DNA from: Leucosporidium creatinivorum
Lineage: Eukaryota; Basidiomycota; Microbotryomycetes; Leucosporidiales; Leucosporidiaceae
Assembly: GCA_001600635.1 (NCBI GenBank)
Contig: BCKL01000025.1
Location: forward strand, 310,001-374,000
Direction: 5' to 3'
DNA: 64,000 bases
Made by a program: the position numbers and the translations under genes. Under the pieces are notes generated by a model that was given only the letters and a program-made list of their open reading frames with translations, made no database searches and was not told the DNA's origin. This document shows positions 47,449-58,791 of this stretch, one piece after another. Every line of letters starts with the position of its first letter. The first letter of the stretch is position 1.

Positions 47449-48474
47449 TCAAAAGCAAGGCTCACACAAGCTCCAGAGCATCCAGCGCGGCTCAGCCTTG
47501 GCGAAGTGCTTCGGCGTTTCCTTCTTGGCTTCGGCTTGCCTGTTCGAGCTGTTGTCGGCCGTCTTCTCTTCCTTGCTGCCCGTCGTAGGAGGGAGAGGAG
47601 AGGCGTCGGAGAGGCGAGGGTTGCTGGGAGCGAGGGCTGAGCCCTTGGTGCGGTCGCGAACGTCCAGGCGATAGCTCGAGACGAGGCGTCGGAAGCGGGT
47701 GTTGGCGTCGGCGGGGACAATGAGAGCTTCGGGGGTGAAGTTGAAGACAGTGTTGGCAGTTCCGAACTCGTGGTGGCCTTCGGCGCGGCTAGCAGGGAAG
47801 CCAGACTCGGTTGAGGCGAGAGGAAGGGCGATGGCCATCAGGCTGTCGAAGTCGAAGTAGCCGTCCTCGCCGTCTCGCCTCCACATCTGATCCCCAGCGA
47901 GGCAAAGCTGGTGATCCTTGAGGAGACTGTTGATGTCCTGCTCGAGCGTAATGTGGTCAGCAGAGGGCTTTCGCTATCGCCAGCCGAGGGCAAGAGGCCA
48001 TCCACTGACCGCCAGCTGCTGTAAGGTACGTTCACGCAAGACGTCGGACTCTGCGACGTTCTCGAAGCAGCCATAGTCGCATGGAGGCGAACCCCAGCGA
48101 TTCCACGCGTGCTTGGAAACCGGCTCGGGGCCTTTGCTGTGGCAGGGGCACCATCCATCGACGCCCGAGTTCTCGTAGTCCTGCTCCACGCACCAATCGC
48201 AACGGAAACGCGAGAGCCTGTCCTGCTCTGCCTTTTCGACAGCGCCACCGAGCAACTCGTCCTTGACCATCTCCCACACCTCCTCAGGCAGCTCCCTGGC
48301 GGTCGTCTTCTCATCCTGTCCCTTGATCTCGAGCTTGCCAGAGCGACGGCGGTGTACGAGGAGATCGATAGCGAGGATAGTAGGTCGGGTAGCTTTATAA
48401 GCTGGAGCGGCAAAGTCGAGCGAGGCTGTAGTGACCCAGAGGCCATAGAAGAGCGTCGCGTTGCTCCAGCACAT
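47449..48474 (-). CDS. Dispersed gene family member D, unknown function
   Basis: Two exons, 48474-48010 and 47937-47449, phase 0, 317 residues; intact. N-terminus MCWSNATLFYGLWVTTASL is nearly the same as that of A and C. It continues with HRRRSGKLEIKGQDEKTT, ARELPEEVWEMVKDELLG, RCDWCVEQD...WCPCH and PPCDYGC. The second exon has PADANTRFRRLVSSYRLDV and KAEPRWMLWSLCEPCF. Its intron donor is GTCAGT. The leader upstream of the ATG matches that of member C for about 150 bases. It is the closest intact relative of the decayed C copy. Confidence 0.78.
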
Positions 48475-49284
48475 TTCGAGAGGGCGAGCGAGGAGGGGCT
48501 GAGGGCGAGCTTGCAGGTGGAGTGCTGTAGCTGTAACTGCTGCTTTGAGGTCCTTCCGAGAGCTGTCGACGAGCGGCGAGAAGCGAGACGAAGATTTGGC
48601 AGGAGCACAAGCGAGGCGGACGGGTTTGACCGCCTGTTGAAGGGTTCGCTGCGGATCACATCTTGAGCTCGGCTCATATGGAGCTCAGGATAGCTAGGAG
48701 TCGAGCATTACTGGGCTGTCTCGGTACTAGACTGTACACCGAGCTCGTCTTATCGTTCCTCAGCGCGCGAGAGCACTGGGAGGGCAGCGCCGAGCAGCTT
48801 TCCTGCAGTCGAAGAGGGTTCGAAGCGGCTCTGTGGCTCGGGCAGCGCTTTCTTAGTAATGCAGAGCCCTGTAGAGTAGCTCAAGCCGTACCAATGGGCC
48901 AGAGCTGGAGAGAGGGCACCTCCTTCGCCGAGAGTCTCCTTCGCCGAGCTCATAAAGCCGAGCAAGGAGTGGCTCTGTAGAACATCGGAAAGGCCGACTA
49001 ATTGATTGTAAGATCCGGCCGGACAATAGAATCGTGACCTGCTGACCTACAGGATCCGCCTATCGGCTCGGAGCCGAACTTCGGCACCTCCCACCTCTTG
49101 ACCTCTCCCACAACCTCACTTGTCGCTCTCGTCTCGCCTCGACTATTCGGGACGAGTCTGTAGCTGTCTGAGCACTGCCAACACCCCTACAAAACCTCTC
49201 CCACGCTGCCCAACAGCCTACAGGACCCCCACTTTGAATTGACGCCGCCCTCGCGCCCTCAACGACTCACGGCCGACCAGGACG
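48475..49284. promoter_or_regulatory. Divergent promoter region between member D and the BAR-SH3 gene
   Basis: Head-to-head interval of about 800 bases. The left 150 bases are the duplicated leader shared with member C. The right side becomes pyrimidine- and C-rich near 49080-49220. No further gene seen. Confidence 0.4.
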
Positions 49285-51361
49285 ATGCAGAAGCTCAAGA
49301 ACTTTACGCTGCCCTCGTTCGCCAGTAGTAGCAGCAACGCTACAGAGAACACCCCGCCGCCGCTAGATCCCGACACGCTGAGCTCCGTCGAAGCTCGACG
49401 CACCGTCCTCAGCGCACTGCTCGCTTCCCTCACCGTCTACCACAGCACAGCAGCAAAGCTACGGCCAAACCCTCAGAGATCTTTGGGAGGATCGACGGAG
49501 ACGGCCCTTCCCGTGCAGTGGGTTGGCAAGGAGCTGCTGGCGGGAGAGGAGCAGCTCGACTCGCTTGAAGCCGGTCCCGAGGGCTTCGCAGCCTATGGTG
49601 AGTGCCGGCAGCATTGTAATGCAACGCTGTAGCTGACCTCCCTTGTGCTCCACAGCGCGCACACTCAAGCTCATCGGCGAGGCGCAACTCAGAGTCGCCC
49701 AACTCAACCAAGGCTTCCTCGACACGGTCGGCATCTCGGTCCTACAAGAGCTCGAGCAGACGATGCGGGACTTCAAGGATTTCGAGCGCAAGTACAAGGA
49801 AGCGGAGAAGCTCCGAGCGTCACTCGAGTCCAAGCTCGCAAAGGTGGGGCCGCGCGCTCGAGCTCAGCTAGACGGGGAGAAGGTGCTGACAATTAAATCG
49901 TACACCCGAGCAGAAGGAGAAGAAGACTTCAGACGCCGAAGCAGAGCGAGTAGCTGAGCTCGACTACACTGATGCGTGCGATTCGCTCGACCGGCTCGCT
50001 CGCTCCCTTCTCACGGGCGTGGAGAAGGACAAGCAAGTCCTCGAGGATCTGGTGGATGCTCAGCTGGGTGAGCGCGATGCGACTTGCTTCTCTCCTATTC
50101 TCGCTAACATACTGCCCTCAGATCATGCGACGAAGCAGGCCGACCTCCTGCGCGAGTGCCGAGCTGCTCTCTCGTCCTCCAGGCCGTTAGTTGGACTCAA
50201 ACGAGCCTCGGTACACAGAGCTGACCCTTACATCGATACAGTGCCCTTCCTCCTCGCTCTTCTGCTACCCTCGGGCTCCCTCGAGCCACCACACGCATGG
50301 CTCGCTCCCACTCCGACTCGGTCGTTCGCCCCGAGCGGCACTCCTCCTCCCCATCTTCGACACCTCACTCGCCCAGCATCTCAGGCGCTTCCACTCCCAG
50401 CCTTCGGCGCAGCACTATCGGTACTGCCAGTGCCGACAAGGGCAAAGGAGGCCGGCCTGCCATCCCCGACGCTCTCAAGGCCCAATCCCGGAGCCGGAGC
50501 AGCAGCATGCTCGGTCGCTTCTCGCCCAGCGTCATCCGTGGGAAGAAAAAGGAGAAGGCGACTGGAGGGCAGGAGGGAGAGGAGGACGACGACGAGGATG
50601 CCTATCGGCACGAGGAGAGCGAGCCGGAACCGCTGGACGAGCCTCCCGCTGCTGTCACCAACTCGCCCTCATCGAGGTTCACTGGCGCCCTCCCGACACT
50701 CAGCTCGTTCAAGGGCCTCTCGCTCAGCAACGGATATTCTTCCACGAAGTACGACTCCCTCGCCGACGACGCCGCCTCCCCCATCACCTCGTCTCCGACC
50801 TCCGCCTCAGCCCGCCGTGCCCTCCCTCCCGCACTCAAACGTCACCAGACCGCTCCATCCCCTCGCACCTCCTCTTCCCACGACCATGATCCCCCCAAGT
50901 TCGTCGAAGCGCGCTGGCAATTTGCCACGACCGACTCGGGCGAGCTAGCGCTCGAGAAGGGCGACCTCGTTCGCGTGGAGGAGGAGATCAACACCGAATG
51001 GATGACGGGAGAGATCGTCTCTACCTCAGATGGGAATGAGCGGCGTGTAGGGAAACGAGGCATGTTCCCTACCGCCTTCGTCGCTCCATCCATCTCAACC
51101 CTCGCCTCTCCCGCTTTCGACTTCTCGCAACCCAGTCGGCGGAGTCAAGAGCTGGATCGAGGTGATTCGTGGAGCATGAGTGCGGCTTCCACGACGGACG
51201 AGTCGGCTAGTGAGCTGTCGGAGGATGAGGAGGCGAAGGAGGGGTTGAGAGAGGCGGGTGGGAAGTCGGGCTCGGGAACGCCGAGGAAGGCGCCTCCTCC
51301 TCCACCGGCGAGGAGGAGGACGGGGACTGTGGGAGCGACGGCGAGTCCGTTTGCTGATTAG
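49285..51361 (+). CDS. BAR-SH3 domain protein
   Basis: Probable membrane-curvature adaptor of endocytosis or vesicle traffic. Exons 49285-49597, 49656-49843, 49914-50067, 50122-50185 and 50242-51361 give 612 residues. The N-terminal about 235 residues are helical and coiled-coil-like (ISVLQELEQTMRDFKDFER, YKEAEKLRASLESKLAK, DYTDACDSLDRLARSLL), which fits a BAR domain of the endophilin/Gvp36 kind starting KLKNFTLPSF. A Ser-rich linker with basic and acidic patches follows. Then comes a clear SH3: FVEARWQFATTDSGELALEK, GDLVRVEEE, EWMTGEIVS, GKRGMFPTAFV (ALYDF, WW-like and P..YV elements). The tail has PPPPPARRR, a likely SH3 ligand. Intact. Confidence 0.85.
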
Positions 51362-51494
51362 GGACAAGAATCTTAGAAGAGCTAGATTATTCGCAAAGCA
51401 GTGCTCTCATTCGCTATCGTCGCAGCGCGAGCTGAGGTGTGGTGGCTCAGATGCAGCATTGTCTGCAAACGACCGTTCAGCGAGATAGACCACA

Positions 51495-51733
51495 GCTGTG
51501 TCTTATTTTCGAAGACTGAAGAACAGTATTGAAGGGGGGAAGGAGGGGAATCGGAGGGAGGTGAAAGGGTCAGTGAGCTGTTCAACGAGATCCCGGCTCG
51601 ACTCGTTGTTTCCGTCCTCCTTCCCTCCAGCAGCACCATTTATTCAACAACGGGGTCGCGAGGGCTCAGATACCGTTGTGTTGTATCGTCACGGCTTGTA
51701 CGGCGCCAAGCGACAAGATAAGGCAGTGTGAAT
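51495..51733 (-). repeat. Partial copy of an inverted-repeat element (partner of 57337-57780)
   Basis: Reverse complement of the left half of the element at 57337-57780. The end AGATAAGGCAGTGTGAAT at about 51716-51733 corresponds to its left terminal repeat. Similarity includes CAACACAACGGTATCTGAG-type sequence and a block with GATCCCGGCTCGACTCGTT, and fades near 51495. The right terminal repeat was not found. It lies in the 3' flank of the BAR-SH3 gene. Confidence 0.7.
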
Positions 51734-51850
51734 CACTCGCTCTTCTTTCTCTGCTTCTCCAGACGACTGATGAAAGGGATGACAAATCGTGATGCAAAGC
51801 GCGAGGATCCAGCCTACATGCCTCACCCTCGCCCTATGCAGCAACAGTAC

Positions 51851-53599
51851 TCAAATGAACAGCTCCTTGACCTCCATCAGCACATTCTCCTCCCCACCGT
51901 TCGCTCTACTACTCCTCGCCTTCTCCGCCGCACTGGTCCCAGCCCTCGCCTTCCTCAGCTCGGTCCTCCTTTTCCTCGCAATGTCCTTCTTCTCGCGAGC
52001 GGTAGGACCTCGACGAGGTTTCGGCGGAGGGTGAGCCTTCTTGGACGATCTCGTCTCGCGCGTTTCGGTTTCTTCCTCCTCTTCATCGGTGTGCTCCTCG
52101 ACGTCGTCGGTTGTGGTAGGAGAGGGAGCATCGGAGGTAGCGGGGCTCTGTCGACGGGAGCGAACCTTGCGACTCTGGTGGGAGTCGTCGCCCGAGACGG
52201 AGGACATTGAGGCGGAGCGAGCGCGCTGACGAGGGCTGCTGCTGTGAGGGATGCTGAGGTGGTCGGAGGAGGGTGGTGGTGGTGGTGAAGTCGCCGGAGA
52301 GGGTGGACCTGAGGGAGGGAGGGCGATGCTCTGGGCGAGCAGGGAGGTGGAAGTCGTCGCGGGCTTCTTGGGCCGACCGCGAATTCGGCGAAGGGGAGGT
52401 GGTGGCTCGTCGGGAGTGGAAGGGATGGAGGTAGTATCGTCGTCGTCCAGAGGGGTGAGAGAAGGCTATCGGGAATCTCGAGTCAGCTTTAGTGAGGAGC
52501 GATACGAGTGAAGACTGCTCACAGGCTCGACGTTGGGAAGGCCGGAGTGAGGACCAGCGAGACGGCGGATGGAGCTGTAGTGCTCCCAGCTGTGGTACCT
52601 GTGGTTTCAAAAGCGAGTGAGTGGTAAGTCAAGAAGCCAAAGCCTTGCGAGTATCGTACACGATGTAGAGGGTGCCGGTCGCCCTCGGTCCTTGACTCGT
52701 CTGCTTGCCCTTGCCCTTCTCCGCCTTGAGCTTGGCATGGCGCTTCTTCAGCCTGAGCTCTCTAGGCGTGAGGTTCTCTTGCAGCGGTTCCTCCTCGGTC
52801 TGCTCCTCGTCTTGTTGGTCGGGCGAGACGACTCCCTCCATCGGCTCGGGGGTGATCACGTAGGTCAAGCCGGGCTGAACAACCTTGATGGAGCGTTGGT
52901 AGAGGTTTGCGAATGCTGAGAGTTCAATGTTGGTGCCGTAGGTCCCTGCAATAGCGCATAAGCCAAGTCAGCAACGAAGGCCGGCGCTGCGAAGGCAACT
53001 CGACTGACCGAGGCGCCTCATGCTGCCGACGTGACCATCGTATCCTCCTGGGACGGAATCGCTGTCCACGAAAAGACGATACCGATCGGCGTGGGAGGAC
53101 AAGTGCTGGCAGACCTGCGAGAGAGAGGCTAGGTCAGCCTTCGAAGCGACAAACATGCGAGAGGCGGGGGCCTCACTTCGTGTCGAATCGAAGCGTGGCC
53201 ACCGTCGCTGCCAGTGAGCTGGTCCGAAAGCGCTCTGATACAGTCGCGAAAGGTCAGCGTGGCCCTCGGTCGTCCAGCGCCGAAGCAAGTCTTACCGGAA
53301 GAGACAGTTGCCATCCTTCGTGTTTGCGAGGGGTTAGCAAGGGGTCCTCTAGTACCAGGGAAGCCTGCAAGCTTACGCCGAGGGTATTTGCAGCGTACAA
53401 GCCTGCGCTGGAGAGCTGAGCCTTCAGCAAGCGCTCCTCCTCGAGAGGATCCTCCGAGTTGATGAGCTGGGCGCGAGCGTCAGCGGGCAAATCCCTGTAG
53501 CGAGTTCAAGCGCGACGGGCTTACCTTGGGCTTGTTACTACGAGTCTTGGAACGCGCTCTCGGTCGCGCAAAGTCGTTCTTGCCGCCTTTGCGAGCCAT
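51851..53599 (-). CDS. OTU-domain deubiquitinase
   Basis: Cysteine protease predicted to cleave ubiquitin chains; cytosolic or nuclear. From ATG at 53599 the exons begin 53599-53525, 53466-53377, 53315-53296, then about 53250 leftward, ending at 51851. N-terminus MARKGGKNDFARPRARSKTR is very basic, as in OTUD3-like proteins. Catalytic motif DGNCLFR is encoded almost alone by the 20-nt exon 3. RALSDQLTGSDGGHASIRHE, HLSSHADRYRLFVD, GTYGTNIELSAFANLY and the histidine motif WEHYSSIRRL complete the OTU fold. The C-terminal half is disordered: PPPPLRRIRGRPKKPA (AT-hook-like), Ser-rich, then an acidic EEEEETETRE stretch and a Lys/Arg-rich end. Its 3' end is about 120 bases from the repeat at 51733. 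Confidence 0.88.
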
Positions 53600-54012
53600 G
53601 AAAGGCGAGGAGCGTTTGGTCTCGCGCTGGCACGAGACGAGATCAAAGGGCGGGCGAGTTGGAGGTGAGAGGTGATATCACAAGTCGTGAGAGCAGGAGC
53701 AGATGTAGCTTGTTGGCAGGCGAGGGAGACGAGAAAAGGACGAGGTGAGGTTGAAGTGCAGAACCAAGCTCGGAGGCGGCTCGAGCTTGACGTCCTTAGC
53801 GTGAGCGATCCTGTTCACTTCGCTACGACTCACAGCAGCCAGCAAGGACTGATCGTGTAGTGTACAGAATACTCTCTATAATGAGAGCGAGAACCGAATA
53901 CGGAAACTAAGAAAGCCCCTTGCCGACCCCTCCGCCGAGCTTCGCACGGCTCCCCTCTGCCTGCTCTACTCTCTCCTCCAATGCCTCGCCGAGGTAGCTC
54001 GACAGCGCCATA
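53600..54012. other. Intergenic region upstream of the OTU gene
   Basis: Promoter of the OTU gene and 3' flank of the membrane-protein gene (both minus). Nothing else recognised. Confidence 0.3.
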
Positions 54013-54819
54013 TTACACCCACCTCGCCGCCTGCCTTGCTCCACCGGGCGCTACCGTAGGCTCGCTCGCTCCCCCTCCCCCGGCGGTCGCCTGCGCCGAG
54101 CCCGCCGACCGCGATACAGAGATTCCTACGTCGCTGGTGCGAGTGCTGCCCGAGTCGGTACGAGAAACAGCGGGTAGAACTGTCGACTGGGAGACTGGGG
54201 GCATCCTGGTCTCATCGGCGAAGTTGTTCGTCTTGCCCTTCTTGATGCCGAGTCCAGCGCCGAGTCCTACGCCGAGGGCGATGAGCAGGAACAGACCACC
54301 CAAGAAGACTGTGGGAAGTAGCAAAGAGGTCAGTCTGTAGCTCTTCACTGTTGAGCAAGACCAGACGCACGAAGAGTCTTGGGTTTCTGCCAGAACTTGA
54401 GCTGCTTCCTCGGTCGGCGACGAGCTCCGCCAGCTCGCTTCGAAGTCCTAGGCTTATCGTCCGACACACGAGTCCTTCCATGGCTGTCGATGGCTCCCGA
54501 CGGACGAGATTGGTACGGCTGAGAGCTAGCGGGCAGCACTGTCGATTTCTCCTCCTCCCCAGCAGGGGCAGGAGCAGGCGCCGTCCTCTCGGCGAAGGCT
54601 TCTGGATGAGCGTATCCTTCCTGTACAGCGTGCGGAGCTCCGTTCAGCTCCTGCTCAGCTCGAGAAATCCCTCCGAATCAACAAAGGACGCACCTGCCGG
54701 TCCTCCTGGGTCAGCTCCCCTCCTGTTTGCTGGAGGAAGCGGTCGTTCTCCTGCGAGGAGGGCATCGTGCCGACGTGCGAGTGCCCTTGCACGCTGCTGC
54801 CGTGGTTGACGGTCGACAT
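54013..54819 (-). CDS. Single-pass membrane protein, unknown function
   Basis: Three exons (54819-54694, about 54620-54371, about 54310-54013) join in phase to about 220 residues. The N-terminal half is hydrophilic: MSTVNHGSSVQGHSHVG, Gln/Glu-rich, then Pro/Ala-rich. It is followed by a strongly basic block (RRRPRKQLKFWQKPKTL). One transmembrane helix follows (FLGGLFLLIALGVGLGAGLG), then KKGK and a Ser/Thr/Gly-rich tail. The positive charges just before the helix favour a cytosolic N-terminus and an outside or lumenal tail. No family recognised. Confidence 0.6.
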
Positions 54820-55190
54820 TCGCTCGGTGAGGTCGAAGGCGAAAAGCAAAGTCCAAGGATGTTCGTGAGGGGACGTGCGAGACGGAAAGGAGCCGAGCCG
54901 AGGCGATGCCATTCTTTTCGGTCGAGAATAGCTACAGAAACGGAATCCGAGAGCTGTGAAGATACACTTGATGCTTCTGTACCACATCAGACTCTCTCAG
55001 CCGAGTCCCCCTAAGTCGCTTGGGCCCCTCCGAGTCGGCGCCTCCCGCTCACTCGCTGCTCTTGCTCCTGCCTCTCGCTCGTCTTGCTGCTTGCTTGCTT
55101 CTCTCTTCGTGCTTCGCGTAACAAGTTGTACGAGCTTGTTGCACTCTCAACACAGCTACGCCCGCTGACCATCTCCCTACAGCTCTCGAG
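54820..55190. promoter_or_regulatory. Divergent promoter region
   Basis: Head-to-head interval of about 370 bases between the membrane protein and the RNase III-fold gene. GCTGACCATCTCCCTACAG just before ATG 55191 looks like the end of a 5' UTR intron. Confidence 0.4.
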
Positions 55191-56702
55191 ATGCTCCTAC
55201 GTCGGCTTCTCTATTCCGCTCGCTCCTCGCCCTCTCACGCTCGCCTCAGCACCGGTCTACTCAAGCCGCTCGCTTTAAAACCTCTTCACTCGTCGACTGC
55301 TCTCCCCGCCAAGAAGAAGGCAGCCACCCTCGAACCCTCAGGCTCGCCGACCGAGCAGAGGCCTCTCGACTGGAAGGGGCTACAAGAGTTTGTCGAGGAG
55401 CAGAGGAGACTCAGACTCGCCCAATCCGCTCCTCCTCAAGATCTCAAAGCCTCCGAGACCGAATGGCGCTACTTGGACAAGGTCGCCGCTGCACTTCGCC
55501 TGCCCGTCCCTACCGAGCTCCCTCCTCTCCCTCCCGCTCTCGACAAGGAGGTGTTCCGCCGAGGAGGTATCGCTTCACCTAAAGTTACTCACTATGAGGT
55601 CCTCGAGTGGATCGGCGACCGAGAGCTCAACAGCGTCGCAGCTCAAGTCCTCGTCGTCCTCGCTCCGAACGGCTCCTCCTCAAAGCAGCTCAAATGGCAT
55701 AACGCAGGGTAAGTCTAGAAAACACTGATGCAGCAGGTCTCAGAGCTGATGCTTGATGACCCTACAGAATCATGAAGCTCATCACTGGCCGGACTGCTGC
55801 AGTTTTCGCCGAGGAGCTCGGCATGCGCCGGCGCCTCATGATCAAGGGGACTATCGGTCAAGACACCTTGGCGGATCGTTTCGAGTCCTACGTCGGTGCC
55901 CTCTGGTCTCACCGAGGAAGTGAGGCGGTTCTCGAACTCCTGGCTCCACTCTTCGGTCGCGAGATGCTCAAGATTGCGCTGGACGACGTCAAGGAGCCTG
56001 AGGTCGCCGAGGCCAAGCAGATCGTCACGCCTGCACCAGCTCCCACCACATCAGAGCTCGCACAAGAAGCCACGGATCGTGCTTTCATCACAGCCTTGAG
56101 GGAGCTAGACGAGGCGCTGGCCACTCCGGGTGAGTTGAAATCCACTGAGCCCACGAACGGCGTGCTGACATTCTCATCCAGTGCCCCTGGCCTACGCTAC
56201 GCTTGCGGAGGCCAAGGAGCGCTTTCTAGACGATCTTGCTACCCAAGGTTGGGAACGCTGCTTCATTCGAGGCAAGCGCGTGATGGTGCTGGACCCGCCG
56301 AAGCGCCGAGGAGCTCGAGTGACCTTCTCATCGGGTCAAGACGGTCTCGCGCTACTTCTTCGTCAAGCGGCTTCGGTCGGCCTTCTCACGATTCAGGAGT
56401 GAGTTCGACGAACGAGAGCGAGAAGCGCATCTGGTGCTGACCCTTCCTTCCCCAGCCTTCCTCCTCTCGCGACCAAGAAACAGCGCAAGGCGGCCGAGGC
56501 GCAGAAGAAGCAGACGGTCGTCAAAGTCGCAGCCCCCAAGCTTTCCAAGGCCAAAGATAAGGCGCGCAAGAAGGCTGAGATCAAGCTCGCTGCCAAGGCC
56601 AGCAAGATCAAGAGCTCGGTGCCGTCGCCGAAGCTGGAGTCAAAGAAGCCTAAGCTGTCCATTCGAGGCGAGATTGCCAAGAAGGAGCCTTCGGGGGAGT
56701 AG
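55191..56702 (+). CDS. Mitochondrial RNase III-fold protein (mL44-like or active RNase III)
   Basis: Four exons: 55191-55708, 55768-56129, 56182-56398 and 56456-56702, about 447 residues. The start MLLRRLLYSARSSPSHARL is Arg-rich and acid-free, a mitochondrial presequence. The RNase III domain shows HYEVLEWIGDRELNSVAA (signature ERLEFLGDxxL) and TLADRFESYVGALW (DxxE motif). A segment AKERFLDDLATQGWERCFIR follows, then a Lys-rich tail (KKQRKAAEAQKKQ, SKAKDKARKKAEIK). The mitochondrial ribosomal protein mL44 has this fold. Here the acidic residues at all four catalytic positions appear to be kept, so an active nuclease cannot be excluded. No clear dsRBD. Confidence 0.75.
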
Positions 56703-57336
56703 AAGGTGAGTATTCTCGCTTCCTAGCTTTGGGGACGCGCTGACCCTCCTCGCCTTCCCAGCACATCTCGGCGGAGCTCTTCCCTCCCTCCTCCTCCTCA
56801 CCTGCACCCACCGCCGACGCCTCGCTCGCTCTCCCACAATCTCGATGCTAATCTCCTCGTAACCCCCATGCCCCTCCAATACCATATGCCTACGTCGTCC
56901 CGACTCGAAACGTACGAGAACGAAAGCGAGCGAGTAAGCGCCGAGCTGAGGGGAGAGGAGGACAAGCTGGATTTGTTGTGCTCACGCCCAGTACGCTCAG
57001 AACACCTCCAAAAGTAATTTCCTGCAGCGAAGTACACCATGAGAAGATAGGAGGCCCAGGTGTCCGAGCTCAGAAATCCATCGACCTCCGCTGGCTGGCT
57101 TCTCTCACTCTTCTCTTCCTCCTCCTCACCGCTTTCCTCGTCTTTTTCTCGACTCAACTCCTCGCTGTACATCTTCAACATGACCATCTTTTAATCACTC
57201 TGCTCGCCGACATCCCCATCGTGCAAACTTTCTTTGTTCGTCTTTTCCTCCTTTGCGCCTTCTCCTTCTCGTCGGAACCCCAGCAGCAACCACCCAGCAA
57301 CGCCTAGTAGGCCGGGGGCAGTGATAGACAAAATTT
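56703..57336. other. Region after the RNase III gene with uncertain small ORFs
   Basis: A donor-like GTGAGT at 56707 just after the stop suggests a 3' UTR intron. A minus-strand frame near 56848-57187 contains a hydrophobic segment (ASYLLMVYFAAGNYFW) and possible tiny exons. A plus-strand frame (56978-57307) has two hydrophobic stretches. Neither could be confirmed; one may be a small membrane protein gene. Confidence 0.25.
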
Positions 57337-57780
57337 ATTCACACTGCCTTATCTTGTCGGTTGGCGCCGTACAAGCCGTGACGATACAACACAACGGTAT
57401 CTGAGCCCCCGCGACCCCGTTGTTGAATAAATGGTGCTGCTGGAGGGAAGGAGGACGGAAATAACGAGTCGAGCCGGGATCTCGTTGAACAGCTCGCTGA
57501 CCCTTTCCACCTTCCTCCAATTCCCCTCCTTCACCTTCGAAAAACAGATCCGAACTCATCGCCGAACCCTTCTTGTTCTGTCTTCGACGGTCACTACAGT
57601 CGACGTGCTCCTTCTCATTATTATGAAGAACAACGCAACAAGACTGCATTCGTAAGCTCCCAGCTCTCCTACCCCTCATCATCGCCATCGGGAACCAGCA
57701 GCGCGGAAGCAGGGACGATGCTCCATCATCTTTACTTCTTTCTCCGTCGTAGCATGCCCTTAGATAAGGCAGTGCCGAAT
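57337..57780 (+). mobile_element. Short inverted-repeat element, MITE-like
   Basis: About 440 bases bounded by inverted ends: CACTGCCTTATCT at 57342-57354 and its exact reverse complement AGATAAGGCAGTG at 57762-57774. The symmetry extends outward imperfectly (ATTCA at the left, CCGAAT at the right). The left half is present in reverse complement at 51495-51733. An internal frame starting MVLLEGRRTE is seen in both copies, but no transposase motif. No clear target-site duplication was found. It is best read as a small non-autonomous DNA element of unknown superfamily. Confidence 0.6.
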
Positions 57781-58791
57781 ACTATCTTATTACAAAATGA
57801 ACCTTTCTGAGCGTACACGCTGCTGGATCCCCGGGCGAGCAACTGAGGCAGGCAGAGGAGAAGAGCGAGCTGACCCTGCCTTCCTCCTCCCCGATAGATG
57901 ACCTACATCGGCGCTTCTTCACTTCGTTACTGTCGAGGCTGCTCTTTGCCTCGCTGTCCCAACGAAGGACCCGCGTCGTCGTCGTCGAGTCATGGTAAGC
58001 TCTCCCTTCATCCCCCCCCCTCCCCTCCTTCGGCGGAGCTCTCGCGCTTGATGAAAAACATCAATATCGACAACTAGCTATCCCAAAGGGAAGCGATGTG
58101 GTTTCAAAAAATGTTTTAATTAGACACTGATGCGACTCAACCGCTGGAGCAAGGGAGTGAGACGACCGAACGAAGGCGCTGACCTCGACCTTGCCCTCAC
58201 AGTCACACAGAGTTCCTCGGCTGTACTCGACGGCTAAGGCTTCGAGCTAGTCAGCAGGCGACTCGCCTTCGAACACTTCACTTCGTCCAGCTTCCGAGCT
58301 GCTCGCTCTGGCCTTGTCCGAGCTCGCTTGAAGCATGGAAGCTGCGAGGGCTAGGGGGACAGACGTACCTCGTAGCTAGCTAACCTTGCGTTCTCATATG
58401 AATCTGTCAATTCACCTCTCTCCTACACACCACTCATCGCAATGAGAGACACTGCGAGAAGCAAAAGGCGATTCGGCGAAGAGAAATCGAGAGCGTCGGC
58501 GAAGACTTGTAGACTTGGCTGCAGGCGAAGACACTGTGGAAACTGGCGGCAAGGTGCTGTGGCGTTGTTCTGTGGCCGAAGCTTCTCGCGAGGTCTCGCG
58601 AAGTACCACCTCGAAACGTCTCTTGGGCGCGCCGCTCTTCATGGCCGGCTTTGCTCTCGCCGTCTCTCTGCTTGCTCTTCAACTCTCGTGTCCTCGAACC
58701 TACCAGTCCATCTCGAATACTTTTCAGGCAATCGCAGCAAATCCAAGACGCCGATACCTATCTCTGCTTGCCTACAGCGCGCTCTAAAAAG
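57781..58791 (+). promoter_or_regulatory. Intergenic region before the methyltransferase
   Basis: About 1 kb without a supported gene. It contains a C-run (CCCCCCCC near 58013) and an AT-rich patch near 58100-58125. The last 150 bases would be the methyltransferase leader. A frame at 58442-58813 has no resemblance to a family. Confidence 0.3.

Noticed and set aside
57431-57655. Frame MVLLEGRRTE present in both element copies
   Set aside because: The two copies diverge after about 28 residues and there is no transposase or other domain; shared because the DNA is repeated.
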